Below, one piece after another: positions 26,352-34,104 of a stretch of DNA of 64,000 bases. Origin of the DNA: Bradyrhizobium erythrophlei (GTDB lineage: Bacteria; Pseudomonadota; Alphaproteobacteria; Rhizobiales; Xanthobacteraceae). Every line of letters begins with the position of its first letter. Position 1 is the stretch's first letter. The position numbers and the translations under genes were made by a program. Location of the stretch: NCBI RefSeq assembly GCF_900142985.1, contig NZ_LT670849.1:7022501-7086500 (forward strand), given 5' to 3'. The notes under the pieces are model-generated. The model ran no database searches. It saw only the letters and a list, made by a program, of their open reading frames with translations, and was not told where the DNA came from.

Positions 26352-27203
26352 CTACTTTTTCGCAGGCGACTTCGGCGCGACCAGCTGGCCGCGCGAAGAA
26401 AATTCCTGCCATTCCGTGGTCCAGCCGACCTGTTGCTTGTGGCTTCGTTTGCCCTGAAGGGCAAATGTCGCGCCTTGCGGATCGCTGCAATAGGCGATCC
26501 TTACCCCGCCGGGTAACTCCGCGTCGTTGTATCCAGCCCGGCCGCCTGCCGCGCTCACACGCTCGACCGCGGCATCGATGTCCTCAACGTTAACGTAGAA
26601 CAGCCAGAACGGAGGCGTTGGGTCGCTGTTCTTGAGTGCGCCGGCGACGATTTGTCCGCCCGCCGAGAAAGTCAGATAGGCGTTGGCGAAACGATCCTCG
26701 GTGTCGTCTCGCTGCCAGGCTAAAACCTCGCGGTAGAAAGTGCTTTGCTTCTGCAAATCGGTTGCGAAAAGCTCGTTCCAGCCGAAGCGGCCTGGCTTTG
26801 CTGAATCCTCCGGTTGTTGCACTGCGACCTGCGGCTGACCAATCACCGCAAACAAAGCGCCTTCTGAGTCAGTGACAACCGAAATGCGGCCGATATTACT
26901 GTCGGTGGGCGGCACGTAGACCGCACCGCCGAGCCGCCTGATTTGATCGGCCGCGGCATCGACGTGCTTTACGCCGACATAGCCCATCCATCTTGGCCGC
27001 GCGCCCATTTTCAGGCCCTCCGGCGGCAGCTCCAGCAGACCTGCCGTGGCGTGATCACCGGCCTTGAACAGCGTGTAGGGCACCCGCGACGTCGACGAGG
27101 GCAGCGCACTCCAGCCGACCACATCGCGGTAGAATTTAGTAGCCGCGGCCATATCGGTGGTGAGCAGCTCGTACCAGGTGAAATATGCAGGATCGATGTT
27201 CAA
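26352..27203 (-). CDS. Two-domain VOC (glyoxalase-like) protein, TTG start
   Basis: This 283-residue protein holds two vicinal-oxygen-chelate domains, about residues 8-125 and 140-260. Each begins with a FTWYELLTTD- or FGWNELFATD-type segment and a FYRDVVGW- or FYREVLAW-type helix. Such tandem VOC proteins resemble a CFP-30/27 kDa antigen type and have no fixed reaction. The start is TTG at 27201-27203, behind a perfect AAGGAG ribosome site 8 nt away; there is no usable ATG. It converges with opgC. Confidence 0.8.
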   Translation of the reverse strand: MNIDPAYFTWYELLTTDMAAATKFYRDVVGWSALPSSTSRVPYTLFKAGDHATAGLLELPPEGLKMGARPRWMGYVGVKHVDAAADQIRRLGGAVYVPPTDSNIGRISVVTDSEGALFAVIGQPQVAVQQPEDSAKPGRFGWNELFATDLQKQSTFYREVLAWQRDDTEDRFANAYLTFSAGGQIVAGALKNSDPTPPFWLFYVNVEDIDAAVERVSAAGGRAGYNDAELPGGVRIAYCSDPQGATFALQGKRSHKQQVGWTTEWQEFSSRGQLVAPKSPAKK

Positions 27204-27562
27204 ATCGGCGTCTCCTTCGCTCCTGCAAAAACCATAACAGTTCAGCCCTACCGGCCCCTCGACGTCGATGCAAGATCAGGGATGACCAACGTCCGATTGT
27301 GGACATAACGCAGCGAGGAGGCGCTGATGTTGCTCTGCACGCAGCTCGGGTTTTCTGAAAGCCGGAGAAGGTTTTTCCAACATTGCAGATGATGAACGAA
27401 GCCTGAATAAACAGCCATTCAAGCACGGTTCATAAACGTGAAATCTTTGCAAGAACAGGGACTCTGAGGTTCTCGTGAACCTTCCTCAGCTTGCGGGCGA
27501 CCAACCCATGCAGTAAAGTTATTCTACTCGAACCGCTAGCGAGAAAATGGAGGATTTGAATA
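27204..27562. other. Intergenic region before the RiPP precursor gene
   Basis: These 359 bp separate the divergent VOC and precursor genes. A sigma70-like pair (TTGCGG at 27491-27496, 17 nt, TAAAGT at 27514-27519) lies about 45 nt before the precursor ATG and could be its promoter, but matches are partial. A 21-codon frame at 27327-27392 has a GAGGAGG ribosome site and no further support. No other gene is visible. Confidence 0.4.
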
Positions 27563-27955
27563 ATGGCAACGAAGAAGCGTGTTAAGGCCGCTTTGCCCGC
27601 GCTGGGCGCAGCTGGCTTGACGTTTTCGATGGTGGGCGGTGCGTCGGCGGCAGCAGTGCCCGCCAACGATGCGACGCAAGCAACAAACTATTCTCCCAAT
27701 CAACAGATCACGCTCGGCGAAGAAGAAATCGCCGATGTGAGCCTCGCCACGTTCTACGTCTTCGACAAGGAAAGCACTGCTGCCGCAAAGGACGGTAACA
27801 TTCAGCTCGCGCGCGGCTGCGGATGCGGTCGTGGTTGCGGTGGTCGTGGTTGCGGTGGTCGTGGTTGCGGTCGTGGATGCCGTGGATGCGGCGGCTGCGG
27901 CGGCTGCGGCGGCGGCTGGTGTCTCTCCTGGGGCGGTTGCCGGCCCTGGTGCTAA
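27563..27955 (+). CDS. LAP/TOMM RiPP precursor peptide with signal-like leader and Cys/Gly/Arg core
   Basis: This 130-residue peptide is the likely substrate of the modifying enzymes encoded next. Residues 1-29 look like a Sec signal (KKRVK, then LPALGAAGLTFSMVGG, then ASA). Residues 47-71 form an acidic leader segment (ITLGEEEIADVSLATFYVFD) that probably binds the partner enzyme. From residue 85 the core has 12 Cys and many Gly/Arg (GCGCGRGCGGRGC...) and ends WCLSWGGCRPWC. YcaO/SagB enzymes would turn such Cys into thiazoles. A GGAGGA ribosome site precedes the ATG. The precursor call rests on core composition and neighbours, and maturation is inferred. Confidence 0.85.
   Translation: MATKKRVKAALPALGAAGLTFSMVGGASAAAVPANDATQATNYSPNQQITLGEEEIADVSLATFYVFDKESTAAAKDGNIQLARGCGCGRGCGGRGCGGRGCGRGCRGCGGCGGCGGGWCLSWGGCRPWC
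27839..27868. repeat. Tandem 15-bp repeat in the precursor core
   Basis: Two perfect copies of GGTGGTCGTGGTTGC lie side by side and encode the pentapeptide GGRGC twice. Shorter 9-bp copies (GGCGGCTGC) follow near 27889-27906. In-frame slippage here would change the number of modifiable Cys in the core. Confidence 0.75.
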
Positions 27956-27995
27956 CCGAGGTCACTCTCGTCGCGTGATCAACGCGAATAATCGT

Positions 27996-28023
27996 GGCCG
28001 GGTTCGACAATGTCGACCCGGCC
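27996..28023 (+). terminator. Strong hairpin after the precursor gene (attenuator candidate)
   Basis: GGCCGGGTTCGAC (27996-28008) pairs with GTCGACCCGGCC (28012-28023) across a 3-nt loop, with one bulged T. It lies 41 nt after the precursor stop and 175 nt before the cyclodehydratase gene. The tail (TATTCATGTGT) is only partly T-rich. Such a hairpin could let most transcripts stop after the precursor, making more peptide than enzyme. Confidence 0.55.
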
Positions 28024-28198
28024 TATTCATGTGTACGTCAGGTGAGCGTCGCCGCGCCCGTGCTCGCTCACAAATGACGATGACGCCGAATTCCCGCCTC
28101 GCTAAAAGACCTCCTGACGCCGGCTGGATCAAGGGATGCTCCCGATCCGCGAGAAACTCCGCAGGCCGGCCTGGCAGGCAAGCTCCGTGTGCTGATTC

Positions 28199-30490
28199 AT
28201 GAAAGCCAAACGCAAGACCGTTCCATCCAAGCCAAAGCGCAAGGCCGCTTCCAGCCGCCGCGCCGCGAAAGACATCGCGCAGTTCGCTCCCAATTTCACG
28301 GTCTACGTACTACCGCCCGATCAGGTTTGCTTCTATTCCGAAGACCGCAAATTCTTCCTGCATGGTGAGCTTTATTGCGAGCTGGCCACGGCGATCGGCA
28401 AGGGTGGAAAAAGCCTGCAACAGCTTGCGGTCGAGTTCGGAAAACGTTTTCCGCCCGAGAAGGTCGAAGAAGCCCTCAAGCGCCTGATCGAACGCCGCTA
28501 TATCGTCGAAGCTTCTCCCACATCGAACACGGTTCAGGCCGCCTATTGGGCGAGCCTTGGCCTGCCGCCGGGCATGGCCGAACAGAACCTCGCCAACTGC
28601 CGCGTGCGCGTCGAGGCCGTCGACGTTCAGGGCGCCAAGGAATTCACCAAGGCACTTGCCGAATTGGGAGTCCATGTCGTTATCGGCCGCGGCGCGGCCG
28701 ACCTGACGATCACACTCGCCAACGATTATCTCGAACCAAGACTTGCCGAACTGAACAAGCAGCATGTGTCGGACGGCACGCCATGGCTGCTGGCTCAGCC
28801 GTCCGGCGCCTTTCCCCTGGTCGGACCGGCCTTCAATCCGGGCAAGGGTCCGTGCTGGACATGTTTGTTCGACCGCATGATCCGAAATCGCGAGATCAAG
28901 GGATTCCTCGACCGCACCGACGCACAAGCTGTCGCCTCGTCGCCGCTGATGCACAGTCCGCTCGGTCAGGGTGCGATTCCGTTCGCTGCGCTCGAAGTCG
29001 CCAAGGCGATCGCCAGCGGTTTTCGCACCGACCTGAACAACCACATCATCAGTCACGATTTGCTGGGTTCGACTACGGTCAAACACTACGTCGCGCATCG
29101 CCCGCAGTGCCCGACCTGCGGCAACAAGAAGCTGCGGGATCCGCGACGCCGGCCGACCCCGATCGAACTTGGCGCCGGGCTCAAGCTGACGATGACCAGT
29201 GGCGGATTCCGCTCGGTGTCGCCGCGCGCGACGGTAGCGCGCTTTCGCAAGCATGTCAGTCCGCTGACCGGCGTCGTCAAAAAACTGGAGCGGATCGAGG
29301 CCGACCTTCCTCTGAATACGAATTTTTTTGCGAACCACAACTTCTCCGGACCGGCGATGAATGTCGACATGCTCAGGGAGGGACTCGCCGGCGGAAGCTT
29401 CGGCAAGGGTTCGACCGCCGAGCAGGCGGAGGCCAGCGCGCTGATGGAGGCGATCGAACGCTATTCCGGTATTTTCCAGAGCGACGAAGTCCGGATCAGC
29501 AAACGCTTCACCGATTTTGAAGCCGGGGAAGCCCTTAATCCCGAAGATGTGCTGCTCTTCAGCGACGCGCAATATCGATCGCCCGAGGCAGAGCCTGACG
29601 ACTCTCATCCTGTCCCTGACCGCTTTGACCCGTCGGCTAAGATGGAGTGGTCACCCGCCTGGTCGCTGCGCGACCAGCGTTTCCGCTATCTGCCGACTAG
29701 CATGCTGTACTTTTTCTACGGTGGCGGTCCGGGGCACTACGCCGCGGATTCTAACGGCTGCGCCGCCGGCAACACCCTTCAGGAGGCGATCGTCCAGGGC
29801 TTCCTCGAGCTCGTGGAGCGCGATGCCTATGCTATCTGGTGGTACAACCGCTCGCCGCGCGAGGAACTGGACCTCAGCCAGTTCGACGATTCCTACGTTC
29901 AGGACTTGCGAAGCCAGTTGAACGACCGCGGCCGCAAGCTTTGGGTGCTCGATATCACCAGCGATCTCGGCGTCCCGACCTACGTCGCGATGGTGCACTG
30001 GATGCAGGACGGGCACGAAAACATCGAGTTCGGCTCCGGCGCGCATTTCGACAGCCGTATCGCATTGTTGCGTACCTTGACTGAACTCAACCAGTTTCTT
30101 TCGATTGGGCTGATGAACGGTGGGACAGGCGAAAAGCCGAGCCTCGACAACGTCACGCCGCTGGAGTTGAAAAATTATCCGTTCCTGGTGCCAAACGGTC
30201 GTCCTGCCGCGCCGATCATCAAGGGTTCTAAATTCGGGCTTCTCGACGACACCCGCAAACAGGTCGATGCTTGTGTCGAGATCGCCCGGCGCGCGGGCCT
30301 CGATTTTCTCGTCCTCGACCAGACGAGGCCGGACGTCGAAACATCCGTCGTACGTGTGATCGTTCCCGGCTTACGACACTTCTATCGCCGCTTTGGGCCG
30401 GGGCGCCTCTATGATGTTCCCGTCAAGCTCGGCCTGCGCGACACGCCGATAACGGAAAGTGAACTGACGCAATACCTGCCTCACAGCTAG
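28199..30490 (+). CDS. Fused leader-binding/YcaO TOMM cyclodehydratase
   Basis: This 763-residue protein joins an E1-like/RRE partner domain (about 25-330) to a YcaO domain (about 350-763). The first part has two CxxC pairs, CWTC near 220 and CPTCGNKK near 304, as in the zinc site of SagC-like partners. The YcaO ATP site is seen as ALMEAIERYSG (about 414-424), NGCAAGNTLQEAIVQGFLELVERDA and WWYNRS. Such fusions use ATP to cyclise Cys/Ser/Thr of a bound precursor into azolines. The C-terminus (LRDTPITESELTQYLPHS) lacks the PxPxP end of classical members. The gene precedes sagB by 15 nt. Confidence 0.92.
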   Translation: MKAKRKTVPSKPKRKAASSRRAAKDIAQFAPNFTVYVLPPDQVCFYSEDRKFFLHGELYCELATAIGKGGKSLQQLAVEFGKRFPPEKVEEALKRLIERRYIVEASPTSNTVQAAYWASLGLPPGMAEQNLANCRVRVEAVDVQGAKEFTKALAELGVHVVIGRGAADLTITLANDYLEPRLAELNKQHVSDGTPWLLAQPSGAFPLVGPAFNPGKGPCWTCLFDRMIRNREIKGFLDRTDAQAVASSPLMHSPLGQGAIPFAALEVAKAIASGFRTDLNNHIISHDLLGSTTVKHYVAHRPQCPTCGNKKLRDPRRRPTPIELGAGLKLTMTSGGFRSVSPRATVARFRKHVSPLTGVVKKLERIEADLPLNTNFFANHNFSGPAMNVDMLREGLAGGSFGKGSTAEQAEASALMEAIERYSGIFQSDEVRISKRFTDFEAGEALNPEDVLLFSDAQYRSPEAEPDDSHPVPDRFDPSAKMEWSPAWSLRDQRFRYLPTSMLYFFYGGGPGHYAADSNGCAAGNTLQEAIVQGFLELVERDAYAIWWYNRSPREELDLSQFDDSYVQDLRSQLNDRGRKLWVLDITSDLGVPTYVAMVHWMQDGHENIEFGSGAHFDSRIALLRTLTELNQFLSIGLMNGGTGEKPSLDNVTPLELKNYPFLVPNGRPAAPIIKGSKFGLLDDTRKQVDACVEIARRAGLDFLVLDQTRPDVETSVVRVIVPGLRHFYRRFGPGRLYDVPVKLGLRDTPITESELTQYLPHS

Positions 30491-30505
30491 CGGGACGCAT
30501 TCGCC

Positions 30506-31990
30506 TTGGCCACGCCGAAGAAAAAAGCCAGCGGCCGCAAGACGGCGACGCCGGTCCTCACCGCCCACGTGGTTAAACACGTCGTGCTAGAGGCACAGGC
30601 GGACGGCAACGTCGTTGTGCGTTTTGAAGGGTATACGCAAGGTCTGGGCAAGTTCGCGCCGGCTATTTCGAAGCGTATCGCCGAGCTCCGTACCGGGCTG
30701 CCGCTGGCTTCGATTGCGAGCAGCCGCGCCGCCGACACGGAGATCAACCTCCTGGTCCGGCGATTGGCACGAAGCGGTCTTCTGGAATACCGCCTCGGAC
30801 CAGCGCGCTGCGGTCAGGCCAGCGTCGTGATCGAGCCGCAGATTGCAGATTACCGGCCGCAAATCTCGAAAGTCGCCAACACCGATACGATCGCGCTGTC
30901 GCGATTTGCCTATCTGCGACGGCGCGGCAAGGAGATGGTGCTGGAATCGCCGCGAGCCAGCGCCCTGTTCAGGATTGCCGATCCGAAAATAGCTGCGGCG
31001 CTTGCCGCACTCTCGCAACCGCAGAAGATCGGCCAGTATCGAAAGGAACGCGACTTTCCGGGGCTGGAGGTTTTGGGACTGCTTGTAGACTGCCAGATCC
31101 TGTTCAAGCTGAAGGCCGCCGATATCGATGGCGCACGCCCATCGGAAGGCGATCCGAACCTCGTGCTGTGGGATTTTCACGATCTTCTGTTTCACACCCG
31201 CAGCACCGAGGGACGTCAGGCCAATCCGTTGGGAGGCCTCTACACTTATTCCCGTCTCATGACGCCGCTGCCCGCCGTGCGGCCGCCATGGCCGGGACAG
31301 GCGATCGAACTGAATAGCCCGGGCTCGCCGCCGCCCTCTCCCTTTGCAGCGCTGCTCAACGCCCGACAATCTGTGCGCGACTTTGACGACGAGCATCCTA
31401 TCACCTTGGCCGAACTGGGAGCTTTTCTGCAGTCCGCTGGGCGGGTTCGCGGCAAGTGGACGGCGCCCGCCGATATAGAAGACGGGCAAGGCCCGGACGT
31501 TTCGTACGCTTCCCGCCCCTATCCTTCGGCGGGCGCAGCCTATGAGTTGGAGCTCTATCTTGCGGTCCACAAATGCGAGGGACTATCTCGCGGATTCTAC
31601 CACTACGACGCGGATCGACATGCATTGACGCCGATCGAAGCCCGCCCAGCCGACCTTGAGGCGCAGCTTTACGACGCGGAATTTGCCATTGGCGCCTCAA
31701 ACGCACCGCAAGTCTTGATCGTCATTGCGGCGCGGTTCGGCCGCGTCACCTGGAAATACAGTTCGGTCGCCTATTCGCTGATCCTCAAGGACGTCGGCGT
31801 GCTGACGCAAACCCTCTATCTGGCGGCGACGGACCTCGGCCTCGGCGGCTGCGCGATCGGCACCAACAATATCGACCGGTTCGCGCGGATGACCGGATTG
31901 GACTTCGCCATCGAAGGGCCCGTTGGTCAATTTGCCCTCGGCCGCGCCGCCGGGCGGCGCCCGGATGGCGATTCATTCGAGCCAAAGTAG
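30506..31990 (+). CDS. SagB-type FMN dehydrogenase (azoline oxidation), TTG start
   Basis: This 494-residue protein ends in a nitroreductase-like FMN domain (about 250-490): SPFAALLNARQSVRDFDDEHPITLAELGAFLQSAGRV, RPYPSAGAAYELELYLAVH and LGLGGCAIGTNNIDRFARMTG. It would oxidise azolines to azoles on the precursor. The N-terminal half (about 20-230) has the winged/partner-like region seen in long SagB proteins. The start is TTG at 30506, 15 nt after the cyclodehydratase stop; the next ATG is far inside. Confidence 0.9.
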   Translation: MATPKKKASGRKTATPVLTAHVVKHVVLEAQADGNVVVRFEGYTQGLGKFAPAISKRIAELRTGLPLASIASSRAADTEINLLVRRLARSGLLEYRLGPARCGQASVVIEPQIADYRPQISKVANTDTIALSRFAYLRRRGKEMVLESPRASALFRIADPKIAAALAALSQPQKIGQYRKERDFPGLEVLGLLVDCQILFKLKAADIDGARPSEGDPNLVLWDFHDLLFHTRSTEGRQANPLGGLYTYSRLMTPLPAVRPPWPGQAIELNSPGSPPPSPFAALLNARQSVRDFDDEHPITLAELGAFLQSAGRVRGKWTAPADIEDGQGPDVSYASRPYPSAGAAYELELYLAVHKCEGLSRGFYHYDADRHALTPIEARPADLEAQLYDAEFAIGASNAPQVLIVIAARFGRVTWKYSSVAYSLILKDVGVLTQTLYLAATDLGLGGCAIGTNNIDRFARMTGLDFAIEGPVGQFALGRAAGRRPDGDSFEPK

Positions 31991-32072
31991 ATATCCGGAA
32001 ATTGAGGTCTGCGCCTCGTCAGCCCTTGCAGTTCCGGTTACGCGTGACGAAAATGCCCTGAAATAACGGACG

Positions 32073-32101
32073 GACGGGCGCGGACAACAACCGCGCCCGT
32101 C
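32073..32101. terminator. 11-bp GC hairpin between the RiPP cluster and the ABC operon
   Basis: GACGGGCGCGG and CCGCGCCCGTC pair perfectly around ACAACAA, about 83 nt after the sagB stop. There is no T-run on either side, so it may be a weak terminator or a processing/stability hairpin. It marks the likely end of the RiPP transcript. Confidence 0.45.
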
Positions 32102-32144
32102 ACAAAGATAAGGCCGCCATAGACGGCCAGCAGGGAGGCGCGCC

Positions 32145-33137
32145 ATGATGAGGATGCGACGAGGCCTGACGTTTGGCGCGGCCTTTGCCGCCCTCGTTTT
32201 CGCAAGTAATGTCCGGGCAGAGCAGATCGTCGTCAGCAATTATGGCGTCGCCGCCAACGGCATGCCGTATGCGGTCGCCATGGAGAAAGGATTCTTCAAG
32301 GAGGAAGGCGCCGACGTCACCGGCATTCTCTCGTCCAATGGCGGCGGCACCACGATCCGCAACCTGCTAGGTGGCAATTTGAGCTATGGCGAGGTCGACC
32401 TCGCCGGTACAGTGACGGCGATCGAGCAAGGCAACGACCTTCATATCATCAGCGACAACGTGCTGACCGTCGGCGAATTCGTCTGGGCGGTGAAACCGAA
32501 ATCGCCGATCAAGGCGCTTGCGGACTTCAAGGGCCACAAGATCGGCTACACCAATCCACGCTCGACCAGCCAAGCGCTCAATGTGCTGCTCATGCAGACC
32601 ATTGGTCTCACCCAGGCCGACGTGACCCCGACCAAGGTCGGCGGCTTTGGCGAACAGGTCGTCGCCCTCGATATCGGCGCCATCGACGTTGCAACGCTTG
32701 CCGATCCAGTCTGGTCGAAGAACAGCGCCAAGCTACGCATCGTCGTTCGCGCGACCGACACGCTGCCTCCGCTATGCAACGTGATCGGGGTTGCGACCGG
32801 CAAAGCCATTGCCGAACACGGTGACTTCCTGCGCGCGGTGTTGCGGGCCCGGCGCAAGGCTGTCGAATTCATGTATTCCCATCCCGACGAGGCCGGTGAC
32901 ATCGTCGCCAAGGTCTACGACCTCGACCCGACCATCGCACGCCAGGCCGTGCACAACCTCACCGCCATGGCACCCGGCACCACCATTCCATATTGGGGAA
33001 CCGGTCGCTTCGACATCAAGGGGATGGACGGCATGATCGCGGCCCAGCGCAGTGTCGGCGCCTATTCGGGTGCACCGAATTGGGAAAAGATGATCGACCG
33101 CAGTTTCCTCGCCGACGATCTGAGGAAAGACTACTAG
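32145..33137 (+). CDS. NitT/TauT-type ABC substrate-binding protein
   Basis: This 330-residue protein has a signal peptide (FAALVFASNVRAE) and the NMT1/SsuA-like binding fold: VSNYGVAANGMPYAVAMEKGFFKEEGADV, GHKIGYTNPRSTSQALN and an IGAIDVATLADPVWSK segment. It probably feeds the ATPase and permeases encoded at 33300-35600. The ligand is unknown; sulfonates, taurine, nitrate and thiamine precursors are all handled by this family. The stop TAG (33135-33137) lies inside the CTAG end of a hairpin cassette. Confidence 0.87.
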   Translation: MMRMRRGLTFGAAFAALVFASNVRAEQIVVSNYGVAANGMPYAVAMEKGFFKEEGADVTGILSSNGGGTTIRNLLGGNLSYGEVDLAGTVTAIEQGNDLHIISDNVLTVGEFVWAVKPKSPIKALADFKGHKIGYTNPRSTSQALNVLLMQTIGLTQADVTPTKVGGFGEQVVALDIGAIDVATLADPVWSKNSAKLRIVVRATDTLPPLCNVIGVATGKAIAEHGDFLRAVLRARRKAVEFMYSHPDEAGDIVAKVYDLDPTIARQAVHNLTAMAPGTTIPYWGTGRFDIKGMDGMIAAQRSVGAYSGAPNWEKMIDRSFLADDLRKDY

Positions 33138-33300
33138 TGCGGCAAATTTGAAGTTCCTATCGGGATCGCGGCAATTACGTCATAGGAACTTCAAATTTAC
33201 GGCCGCACTAGAATCAGTAAGTTGCTAGAGCTCCTTTGATTCTGAAGTTCGCATCAGAGGTCGCCGCAATCGCTTGCGAACTTCAGAATCGGAGCTCTAG
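33134..33300 (-). repeat. Paired CTAG-bounded hairpin cassette, copy 1
   Basis: The first hairpin (33134-33211) has arms of 27 and 30 nt; CTAGTGCGGC and an inner AAATTTGAAGTTCCTAT pair with one 3-nt bulge. The second hairpin (33225-33300) begins CTAGAGCTCC with an inner GATTCTGAAGTTCGCA, also with one 3-nt bulge. The spacer is AATCAGTAAGTTG. Read on the minus strand, the order (GATTCT-type hairpin, spacer, ATTTGA-type hairpin) matches the two other copies in this window. It begins in the stop codon of the binding-protein gene and its last G starts the ATPase GTG. Confidence 0.85.
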
Positions 33301-34103
33301 TGGCCGATCCGCATCCGATCCACGTCGCGTTGCGTGACGTCACCAAGACCTTCCAATCCAAGCTCGGGTCGATCGATGCGCTCGGTCCTGTCGACCTCGA
33401 ACTTCGTCAGGGTGAGTTCTTTGCCGTGGTAGGCCCATCGGGCTGCGGCAAGTCAACCCTGCTCGACATCATGGCCGCGCTTGCCCCGCCTTCCAGTGGC
33501 ACGGTGATCTTCGAAAATCGGCCGATCGGGGCCAGCGTCCCCGATGGCATCGGCGTCGTGTTTCAGGAGAATGCCTGCTTTCCCTGGCTCAATGTGGCCG
33601 ACAACATCACGTTCGGCCTTCGCCGGCAGCCGATCGAGCAGACGGAGATCGAACGGCGATTGCAATACGCGCTGCAACTGATGGGCCTGAACGATTTCGC
33701 GCGCGCATTTCCGGCTCAATTGTCCGGCGGCATGCGCCAGCGCGTTTGCATCGCGCGGACGCTGGTGATGCAGCCGCGCCTGATCCTGCTCGATGAACCC
33801 TTCGGCGCATTGGATCAACAGACCCGGCTCTTGATGGGGGATGAACTACTCCGCATCTGGCGGGCGACCAATGCAACGGTTCTATTGATCACCCACGCGC
33901 TGGATGAAGCGGCCATGCTGGCGGACCGTGTCGCCGTGATGTCGGCGCGGCCAGGCCGGATCATGGAAGTCATTGAAACCGGTTGGGCGCGCGACCGCGA
34001 CAGCCGAATCGTATCTGCCCCCGAATTCGGCGCGATCACCGGCCGCTTGTGGGCTCTGTTGCGCACGCAATCGCTGCAGGCGCTGCGGCCGGATCCGGCC
34101 TGA
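33300..34103 (+). CDS. NitT/TauT-type ABC ATPase (SsuB/TauB-like), GTG start in a repeat
   Basis: The 267-residue ATPase has Walker A GPSGCGKST at about residues 45-53, the family segment VFQENACFPWLNVADNI, signature LSGGMRQR and Walker B LILLDEPFGALD. The only suitable start is GTG 33300, whose G is the last base of the hairpin cassette, so no ordinary ribosome site precedes it. Residues before VALRDVTKTF are few, so the frame is complete. It energises the two permeases behind it; its stop and the next ATG are 1 nt apart. Confidence 0.9.
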   Translation: MADPHPIHVALRDVTKTFQSKLGSIDALGPVDLELRQGEFFAVVGPSGCGKSTLLDIMAALAPPSSGTVIFENRPIGASVPDGIGVVFQENACFPWLNVADNITFGLRRQPIEQTEIERRLQYALQLMGLNDFARAFPAQLSGGMRQRVCIARTLVMQPRLILLDEPFGALDQQTRLLMGDELLRIWRATNATVLLITHALDEAAMLADRVAVMSARPGRIMEVIETGWARDRDSRIVSAPEFGAITGRLWALLRTQSLQALRPDPA

Positions 34104-34104
34104 C

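Noticed and set aside
25127..26464. 445-codon minus-strand frame opposite opgC
   Set aside because: Low-complexity His/Asp/Arg sequence mirrors GC-rich codons. The plus-strand OpgC frame carries clear membrane and family motifs.
27327..27392. 21-codon frame with GAGGAGG ribosome site upstream of the RiPP precursor
   Set aside because: Beyond the ribosome site there is no support. The peptide is not hydrophobic or repeated, and nothing suggests an attenuator leader.
33134..33300. Hairpins considered as ordinary intrinsic terminators
   Set aside because: They lack T-runs, are far longer than normal terminators, occur as pairs with fixed spacing, and sit between genes of one operon.
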